Source: JAISGQ01 sp045604965 (GTDB taxonomy: Bacteria; Bacillota; Clostridia; Oscillospirales; Acutalibacteraceae). From it: 8,967 bases of DNA. Shown in pieces: positions 4,276-8,967 of the stretch. The notes under the pieces were generated by a model. The model ran no database searches. It was not told where the DNA came from and saw nothing but the letters and a program-made list of their open reading frames with translations. Every line of letters starts with the position of its first letter. Position 1 is the stretch's first letter. The DNA is taken from contig JAZUPB010000026.1 in the NCBI GenBank assembly GCA_045604965.1, forward strand, positions 1-8,967, read 5' to 3'. Both the position numbers and the translations under genes were made by a program.

Positions 4276-5985
4276 TTACTGGGAAACGGTGTAGAGAGAG
4301 TAAAAATACCCTTTTTTATCCATAAGCTCTGAAAAACTGCCGCTTTCGACTACCTGACCTGATTTCATTGTCATTATGCAGTCGTATCTGCCAAGCAGAC
4401 TCTCGTCGAGAGCGTGGGTGACGGTGATTCGTGTGATGCCCTCAAGGTCAAGAATGGCATCAGTTACCTGATACGCCGTAGCTTTATCAAGTGCGGCGGT
4501 AGCTTCGTCAGCAAGGAGCACCTGAGAGTTGCGCAGAAGACTTCGTGCAATGGAAATCCTCTGCTTTTCACCGCCTGAAAGGCCGCTGCCGTTTTCGCCG
4601 CAGAGGTAATCTTCGCCCTTCTGAGCGATCAGAGCTGAAAGTCCTGAAAGCTCGATGGCATTGTCTACCTTTTCCTTCGGAAAATCGCCGAACATAGTGA
4701 TGTTGTCCCGAATGGAAGCATTAAAGATAAATACATTCTGTTCCACAACGGAAACAAGGTCGTACAGTGAATCGCTTCTGATGTCTCCCACAGGAGTTTT
4801 GTCGTAGAGGATCTCACCCTCAAAACCGCCGTGAGAAGCCATAAGGAGATTTAAAAGTGTGGATTTTCCGCTGCCTGAGGCGCCCACCAGTGCATAGCTT
4901 TTTCCTGCCTCAAAGCTGACAGACACATCACGAAGCACGATTTTTTTCTCATCGTAGCCAAAGGTGACATTTTTAATTTCTATACCGTGTTCAAGAGAAG
5001 TAAGAGTACAGCTGCCGTCCTCACGTACATTGTCCGACACTGATTCTGCAAGCTTTGCGATAAGCGCCTTTGCGGCCTTTCGCTCAGAAAGGATCTTCGG
5101 TACAGAGGCGATGGGATTGATAACATAATTGATAAGCTGGACGAAAAGAATAATAACACCTGCGGTGATGCCCTTACCCGACAAAGCAAGATAAGCACTG
5201 AAGAAAAACACACCGAACTGGGTGATAAAGCCTGCCGCAACACCTATGGTTTCAAGCAGAACAGCGATTTTTCCTCTGCGGCAGCGAGCGGCGGCACAGC
5301 GGCCGTTGGCTTCTGCGAGCTGTGCGAGTATTCTTTTTTCCGCCTTGAAGCTCTTGATTACAGAGAAACCCGTAAGGCAGTCCTTGAGCATAGACATATA
5401 GCTTTCGTTTTTATCGGAAAGCTCCTTTTCAGCAACCGCTGCGCGGTTGCCCGTCAGAAGAGATGCAATGACGGGGAGAACGGTAAAGCCAATTGTAACA
5501 AGAGTCAGCAGAGGGCTGTACCACAGCATCATTGAAAAGGCACCGACAAAAAGTATCAGGTGCATAATAAGATCAAAACTGCTTTCAAGATAACTTTTTT
5601 CAATGGAGGCAGCATCGTTTGAGAGGGCAGAGGTGTAGAGAGAGGTGTTTTCACGACGGAAAGCACTTATCCCCTTTTGAGATATCTTATCAAGAGCGGT
5701 ATCCTTGTACTGTCTCATTGCCTTTGATATAAAAGCAGGTTTTGAAAAATAGAGCATAACCGAGAAAAGTCCCATAGTACAGGCTGTTGCAAGCAGGATA
5801 ATAAGCAATGTTTTGAAGGAATAGGCGTTGCTGTTTCCTGTGGCACAGTCGATGACCTGCTGGAGAAGCCAGGAAATAATGAGATTTGCAAAGCTCATTA
5901 TCACTGTGGCGAGAAGTGTAAGGATAAAATTCCATCTGTTGCCTTTGTAAAAGCTTTTTATAAATTCTCTTTTAATTTTCTTCAT
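4276..5985 (-). CDS. ABC half-transporter, exporter type (fused permease and ATPase)
   Basis: The 569-residue protein has the order of a type IV ABC exporter and would work as a homodimer. Six membrane helices lie at about 18-41, 57-80, 137-156, 159-179, 240-268 and 276-296. The nucleotide-binding domain shows a full ATPase: Walker A GASGSGKST (368-376), the Q-loop glutamine at about 416 in VVEQN, signature LSGGE (469-473), Walker B VLLADE with the catalytic Glu at about 494, and the switch histidine at about 524 in VTHALD. The substrate cannot be read from the sequence. Drug, lipid or peptide export are the usual options, and there is no peptidase or precursor peptide gene nearby. ATG 5985 is chosen: GGGAGG (5995-6000) precedes it by nine bases, and the protein then begins MKKIKREFIKSF. 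It overlaps the 3' end of the regulator gene by 14 nt, implying co-transcription and coupled translation. No clear terminator follows it. Confidence 0.92.
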   Translation of the reverse strand: MKKIKREFIKSFYKGNRWNFILTLLATVIMSFANLIISWLLQQVIDCATGNSNAYSFKTLLIILLATACTMGLFSVMLYFSKPAFISKAMRQYKDTALDKISQKGISAFRRENTSLYTSALSNDAASIEKSYLESSFDLIMHLILFVGAFSMMLWYSPLLTLVTIGFTVLPVIASLLTGNRAAVAEKELSDKNESYMSMLKDCLTGFSVIKSFKAEKRILAQLAEANGRCAAARCRRGKIAVLLETIGVAAGFITQFGVFFFSAYLALSGKGITAGVIILFVQLINYVINPIASVPKILSERKAAKALIAKLAESVSDNVREDGSCTLTSLEHGIEIKNVTFGYDEKKIVLRDVSVSFEAGKSYALVGASGSGKSTLLNLLMASHGGFEGEILYDKTPVGDIRSDSLYDLVSVVEQNVFIFNASIRDNITMFGDFPKEKVDNAIELSGLSALIAQKGEDYLCGENGSGLSGGEKQRISIARSLLRNSQVLLADEATAALDKATAYQVTDAILDLEGITRITVTHALDESLLGRYDCIMTMKSGQVVESGSFSELMDKKGYFYSLYTVSQ

Positions 5986-7057
5986 TGCATATTTCCTCCC
6001 AAAGCTGATTGAGTTTTGATGCAAGCGATGGATCGACACTGCTGCTTTCGTTGATTACCTTAAGCACTGCCTCGCGGGCAGTACCGCCCAGATCATCGTA
6101 GCAGCGTGCACTCTCAGGACCGTGATAAAATTTCTGACTGCACATATTGTAGGTGGGCGAAGAATCAAAGCTTTCTGCAGCAGCGGCGGCTCTTTTAAGA
6201 TATTTCTTTGCGTCAGTACAGCAGCCTGCCTGAACGGAACATTCAGCACAGGCTGCATAAAGCACTGCGCGGTTTTTGTCGAGATATATGACACAGCCTT
6301 CTTCTCTCAGACCGTCATAGATATCGGCAAGCCAAAGCATAATATCTATCGCCTTTTGATAATCCTCTTTGCCTATGTATGCATTTGCGTAGCCTGAGCA
6401 GAGATAGAGAAGGGTAGTGGTGATTTTTGAAAGCGCATCTGACAGATGGGGGAGAGCCTCATCGTATTTTCTGCATCCTCGGGCGAGTATCTCGCCGATA
6501 GCCGCTTCGTTGTGTCCGTCAAAATTGTACTTTGAAAGAAGCTCTATAGCCTTATCGTATTCGTCAAGACAGGTATAGATATGAGACATTCTGCTGTATA
6601 TAAGCGCTTCGCTTATGCTGTCGTCGGTGTTCTGGCCTATAAGCTCAAGTGAACGGGCGAAAAGCTCCAAAGCACGGTGCATTGAGGGTTTTTCAAGTGA
6701 AAGAAAGTAAATCATTGCACCTGTGTATACGACATCAAAGTGATTCGGGTATTTCTGCAGGGCGCGTTCGGCTTCCCGGCGTCCGTTTTCAAAATCTCCG
6801 TCAGCAATTGCTTTTTTCATTCTTTCAAGAATAGCCTTAAGCTTGCTTCCGTCCAGTTCGTATCCTAAAAGAACATCAACAGATACCTCGAAATATTCTG
6901 CCAAAAGTATAATGGTTTCTATATCGGGAACAGACAGCGCCGATTCCCATTTATAGACAGCACCCGAAGAAACGCCCATTGCCTCCGCCAGCTGCTCCTG
7001 AGTTATCGAGCGGCTTTTTCTCAGGTTCCTTATGTTTTCGCCGAGCTTATTTTTCAT
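5972..7057 (-). CDS. XRE-family transcriptional regulator with TPR-like C-terminal domain
   Basis: The 361-residue protein has an N-terminal XRE-type helix-turn-helix (about 5-65: LGENIRNLRKSRSITQEQLA, then VSSGAVYKWE as recognition helix, ending VDVLLGYE), followed by about 290 residues of repeated amphipathic helices resembling TPR units. Examples are ERALQKYPNHFDVVYTG, RALELFARSLELIG, YDKAIELLSKY, YQKAIDIMLWLADIY and AKKYLKRAA. In the Rgg/PlcR style such regions can bind a peptide or partner, but I see no cognate peptide gene here. The start is ATG 7057, with AGGAG (7066-7070) eight bases upstream and MKNKLGENI as the usual XRE N-terminus. An upstream in-frame start at 7114 would precede the likely promoter and is rejected. 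It lies directly upstream of, and overlaps, the ABC transporter gene, so it probably controls that exporter and perhaps itself. Confidence 0.88.
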   Translation of the reverse strand: MKNKLGENIRNLRKSRSITQEQLAEAMGVSSGAVYKWESALSVPDIETIILLAEYFEVSVDVLLGYELDGSKLKAILERMKKAIADGDFENGRREAERALQKYPNHFDVVYTGAMIYFLSLEKPSMHRALELFARSLELIGQNTDDSISEALIYSRMSHIYTCLDEYDKAIELLSKYNFDGHNEAAIGEILARGCRKYDEALPHLSDALSKITTTLLYLCSGYANAYIGKEDYQKAIDIMLWLADIYDGLREEGCVIYLDKNRAVLYAACAECSVQAGCCTDAKKYLKRAAAAAESFDSSPTYNMCSQKFYHGPESARCYDDLGGTAREAVLKVINESSSVDPSLASKLNQLWEEICNEEN

Positions 7058-7082
7058 ATCCTCAGCTCCTTTCACTGAATAC

Positions 7083-7111
7083 ATTCTATCACAGTGGTGA
7101 ATTAAACGGAA
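7083..7111 (-). promoter_or_regulatory. Probable extended -10 promoter of the regulator-ABC operon
   Basis: On the minus strand TGATAGAAT (7083-7091) is an extended -10 (TGn plus TAGAAT). At 17 bp upstream there is only a poor -35, TTCCGT (7106-7111). Initiation near 7076 leaves a short leader holding AAAGGAG (7066-7072). Confidence 0.5.
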
Positions 7112-7313
7112 CACACTATTCGTATAGTTGGTGAATGAATTTCTCTACTGACAGTATGGGTGAACGGCGAAATCAAATTAAATACAGTTCGAAGGGGTTT
7201 CTGAAACCGAAAATAAAGGGAACATTCTTGCGCCGATTGTGAAAAAATCAACACAGTTGTGTGTAAAATTGGTCAAAACAGGGAATAATCTATGCAAAAT
7301 GCGATTTTTTGCA
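7095..7313. other. Divergent intergenic region with candidate operator sites
   Basis: The stretch between the regulator start (7057) and ppdK (7433) carries no gene I can support. It has several small symmetric or iterated motifs. GGTGAA occurs three times on the plus strand (7096-7101, 7130-7135, 7159-7164), and the first two share TGGTGAAT 34 bp apart. ACTAT-N4-ATAGT (7115-7128) lies just upstream of the regulator promoter. GGTTTC-T-GAAACC (7196-7208) is a 13-bp palindrome. TGCAAAA-N7-TTTTGCA (7293-7313) lies just upstream of the ppdK -35. Any of these could be operators for the XRE protein or for control of ppdK, but short palindromes also arise by chance in AT-rich DNA. Confidence 0.35.
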
Positions 7314-7320
7314 AAAGCAC

Positions 7321-7350
7321 TGGACTTTTGAGGGGTGTATATGTTAAAAT
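7321..7350 (+). promoter_or_regulatory. Candidate ppdK promoter
   Basis: TGGACT (7321-7326, four of six matches to TTGACA) and TAAAAT (7345-7350, five of six matches to TATAAT) are 18 bp apart. Initiation would fall near 7357, a few bases before the leader stem-loop. It is weaker than expected for such a highly biased gene, so an activator or another start site is possible. Confidence 0.45.
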
Positions 7351-7360
7351 TTCTTGTGGT

Positions 7361-7397
7361 ATTGCACGGGGATACCCATATCCTCATTCCGTGCGAT
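7361..7397 (+). promoter_or_regulatory. Stem-loop at the 5' end of the ppdK leader
   Basis: A nine-pair stem (7361-7369 with 7389-7397, one G-T pair) carries an upper GGAT/ATCC stem (7370-7373 with 7380-7383), a six-base loop and a five-base bulge (7384-7388). If transcription starts near 7357, this structure caps the message at its very 5' end. The following 35 bases, including GGAGG (7419-7423, nine bases before ATG), look unstructured. GCGAT (7393-7397) could alternatively pair with ATCGC (7403-7407). Confidence 0.5.
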
Positions 7398-7432
7398 ATA
7401 AAATCGCAAAAAATAAATGGAGGTAGATTACA

Positions 7433-8967
7433 ATGGGTCAGAAATTTGTATACCTTTTTTCCGAAGGTAACGCAACCATGCGTGAGCTCCTCGGCGGTAA
7501 GGGTGCTAACCTTGCAGAGATGACCAACATCGGTCTTCCCGTACCCCAGGGCTTCACCGTAACTACTGAGGCTTGCACCCAGTACTACGAAGATGGCAGA
7601 AAGATCAATGATGAGATCCAGGCTCAGATTATGGAGTACATCGACAAGATGGAAGGCATCACCGGCAAGAAGTTCGGTGATAAGGAGAATCCTCTCCTCG
7701 TTTCCGTCCGTTCCGGTGCTCGTGCATCTATGCCCGGTATGATGGATACCATCCTCAACCTCGGTCTTAACGAGGATGTTGTTGAGGTTATGTCCGCTAA
7801 GTCCGGCAACCCCCGTTGGGCTTGGGACTGCTACAGAAGATTTATCCAGATGTATTCCGACGTCGTTATGGAAGTTGGTAAGAAGTACTTTGAGCAGCTT
7901 ATCGACGAGATGAAGGAAGCAAAGGGTGTTACTCAGGACATTGAGCTCACCGCTGAGGATCTTAAGACTCTCGCAGGTCAGTTCAAGGCTGAGTACAAGA
8001 ATAAGATCGGCAAGGACTTCCCCTCCGATCCCAAAGAGCAGCTTATGGGCGCAGTTGAGGCTGTTTTCCGTTCCTGGGACAACCCCCGCGCAAACGTTTA
8101 TCGCCGCGACAACGATATCCCTTATTCCTGGGGTACTGCTGTTAACGTACAGGCAATGGCATTCGGTAATATGGGTGACGATTGCGGTACCGGTGTTGCA
8201 TTTACCCGTGATCCTGCTACAGGCGAAAAGGGTCTTATGGGCGAGTTCCTTGTAAACGCACAGGGCGAAGACGTTGTTGCTGGTGTTCGTACTCCGATGC
8301 CCATCGCACAGATGGCTGAGAAGTTCCCCACAGCATTCCAGAAGTTCACCGAAGTTTGTGCAATGCTCGAGGATCACTACAGAGATATGCAGGATATGGA
8401 GTTCACCATCGAAGCTGGTAACCTCTATATGCTCCAGACCCGTAACGGTAAGAGAACCGCTAAGGCTGCTCTTAAGATCGCATGTGACCTCGTTGACGAG
8501 GGTATGATCGACGAGAAGCAGGCTGTTGCTATGATCGATCCCCGTAACCTCGATACTCTTCTCCATCCCCAGTTCGACGTTAAGGCTCTCAAGGCTGCAA
8601 CTCCTATGGGCAAGGGCCTCGGCGCTTCCCCCGGTGCTGCTTGCGGTAAGGTAGTCTTCACTGCTGAAGATGCAGAAGCTTGGAACAACCGCGGCGAGAA
8701 GGTTATCCTTGTTCGTCTTGAGACCTCTCCTGAGGACATCACCGGCATGAAGGCTTCCCAGGGTATCCTCACCGTTCGTGGTGGTATGACCTCCCACGCA
8801 GCTGTTGTTGCTCGTGGTATGGGTACCTGCTGCGTATCCGGCTGCGGCGACATCATCATGGACGAAGAGAACAAGAAGTTCACTCTCGCAGGCAAGACCT
8901 TCGTAGAGGGCGACTTCATCTCCATCGATGGTTCCACCGGTAACATCTATGACGGCATCATCCCCAC
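7433..8967 (+). CDS. ppdK: Pyruvate, phosphate dikinase, N-terminal 511 codons (3' end outside window)
   Basis: The cytosolic enzyme interconverts pyruvate + ATP + Pi and PEP + AMP + PPi, and in clostridial fermenters it often works in the pyruvate/ATP-forming direction of glycolysis or in gluconeogenesis. The visible part starts MGQKFVYLFSEGNATMRELL and contains the ATP-grasp domain: GGKGANLAEM (21-30), with K23 likely binding ATP, and SVRSGARASMPGMMDT (91-106) with R93. It also contains the central phosphohistidine domain, with RGGMTSHAAVVARGMGTCCV and the catalytic His at residue 455, flanked by the Thr453 position. The numbering coincides with the well-studied C. symbiosum enzyme. The TIM-barrel PEP/pyruvate domain lies beyond the window (family length about 870). 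ATG 7433 is supported by GGAGG nine bases upstream. Codon use (AAG, GGT, GCT, GTT, TCC, CTC) is that of a highly expressed gene, like rplL and unlike the genes between them. Confidence 0.97.
   Translation, partial: MGQKFVYLFSEGNATMRELLGGKGANLAEMTNIGLPVPQGFTVTTEACTQYYEDGRKINDEIQAQIMEYIDKMEGITGKKFGDKENPLLVSVRSGARASMPGMMDTILNLGLNEDVVEVMSAKSGNPRWAWDCYRRFIQMYSDVVMEVGKKYFEQLIDEMKEAKGVTQDIELTAEDLKTLAGQFKAEYKNKIGKDFPSDPKEQLMGAVEAVFRSWDNPRANVYRRDNDIPYSWGTAVNVQAMAFGNMGDDCGTGVAFTRDPATGEKGLMGEFLVNAQGEDVVAGVRTPMPIAQMAEKFPTAFQKFTEVCAMLEDHYRDMQDMEFTIEAGNLYMLQTRNGKRTAKAALKIACDLVDEGMIDEKQAVAMIDPRNLDTLLHPQFDVKALKAATPMGKGLGASPGAACGKVVFTAEDAEAWNNRGEKVILVRLETSPEDITGMKASQGILTVRGGMTSHAAVVARGMGTCCVSGCGDIIMDEENKKFTLAGKTFVEGDFISIDGSTGNIYDGIIP

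Noticed and set aside
5986..6039. Start of the ABC transporter at 6039, adding 18 residues
   Set aside because: The extra residues are polar and unlike the family, and would enlarge the overlap with the regulator. ATG 5985 has GGGAGG at a workable distance.
7058..7114. Start of the regulator at 7114, adding 19 residues
   Set aside because: It would lie upstream of the extended -10 promoter at 7083-7091 and lacks the usual XRE N-terminus. ATG 7057 has AGGAG eight bases upstream.
7178..8797. A 539-codon open frame on the minus strand opposite ppdK
   Set aside because: It is antisense to an unmistakable PPDK. The strong codon bias of ppdK avoids codons whose complements are stops, which leaves a long shadow frame. 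The product has no recognisable domain.

Overview
The window looks like a chromosomal segment of a low-to-moderate GC Firmicute of the Clostridia, most likely a Ruminococcus-type gut or rumen anaerobe. The grounds are the L7/L12 C-terminus, a clostridial-type pyruvate phosphate dikinase whose catalytic His falls at residue 455 as in Clostridium symbiosum, strong GGAGG-type ribosome binding sites, sigma-A-like promoters and U-tailed hairpin terminators. The species call is inference from sequence style, not a database match.

Layout, left to right. (1) The 3' end of rplL (1-157) with a strong terminator. (2) An intergenic stretch of about 350 bases with a composite element of three adjacent hairpins (327-448) and a 10-bp tandem duplication (452-471), followed by a promoter. 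(3) A two-gene operon on + : a PlsC-type acyltransferase with a downstream zinc ribbon (560-1855), overlapping by ATGA a short pyrophosphatase-like protein (1852-2175), then a terminator. (4) Two tandem, clearly paralogous four-helix membrane proteins of unknown function (2271-2849, 2946-3566). Each is a separate transcription unit, and the -35 box of each lies in the U-tract side of the preceding terminator. (5) A bidirectional terminator at 3582-3619 faces a minus-strand block: a DUF3592-like membrane protein ending in 20 consecutive aspartates (3636-4184) with its own near-consensus promoter, an ABC half-transporter (4276-5985) and an XRE-type regulator with a TPR-like C-terminal domain (5972-7057), the last two overlapping by 14 nt. 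(6) A divergent intergenic region with several small palindromes, a promoter and a 5'-end stem-loop leads to ppdK (7433 to the window end, + strand), of which 511 codons are present.

How it fits together. rplL and ppdK share the codon bias of highly expressed genes (AAG, GGT, GCT, GTT, CTC/CTT, TCC), while the genes between them are much more AT/A-ending and read as ordinary, low-expression chromosomal genes. The regulator-ABC pair is a typical self-contained XRE-controlled exporter unit, and no terminator is visible between it and the DUF3592-like gene, so that gene may also be reached by read-through. I see no rRNA, tRNA, CRISPR, IS element, phage gene or defence system. The least explained items are the tandem paralogous membrane proteins, the poly-Asp tail and the triple-hairpin element. 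None of them on its own demonstrates a new system.
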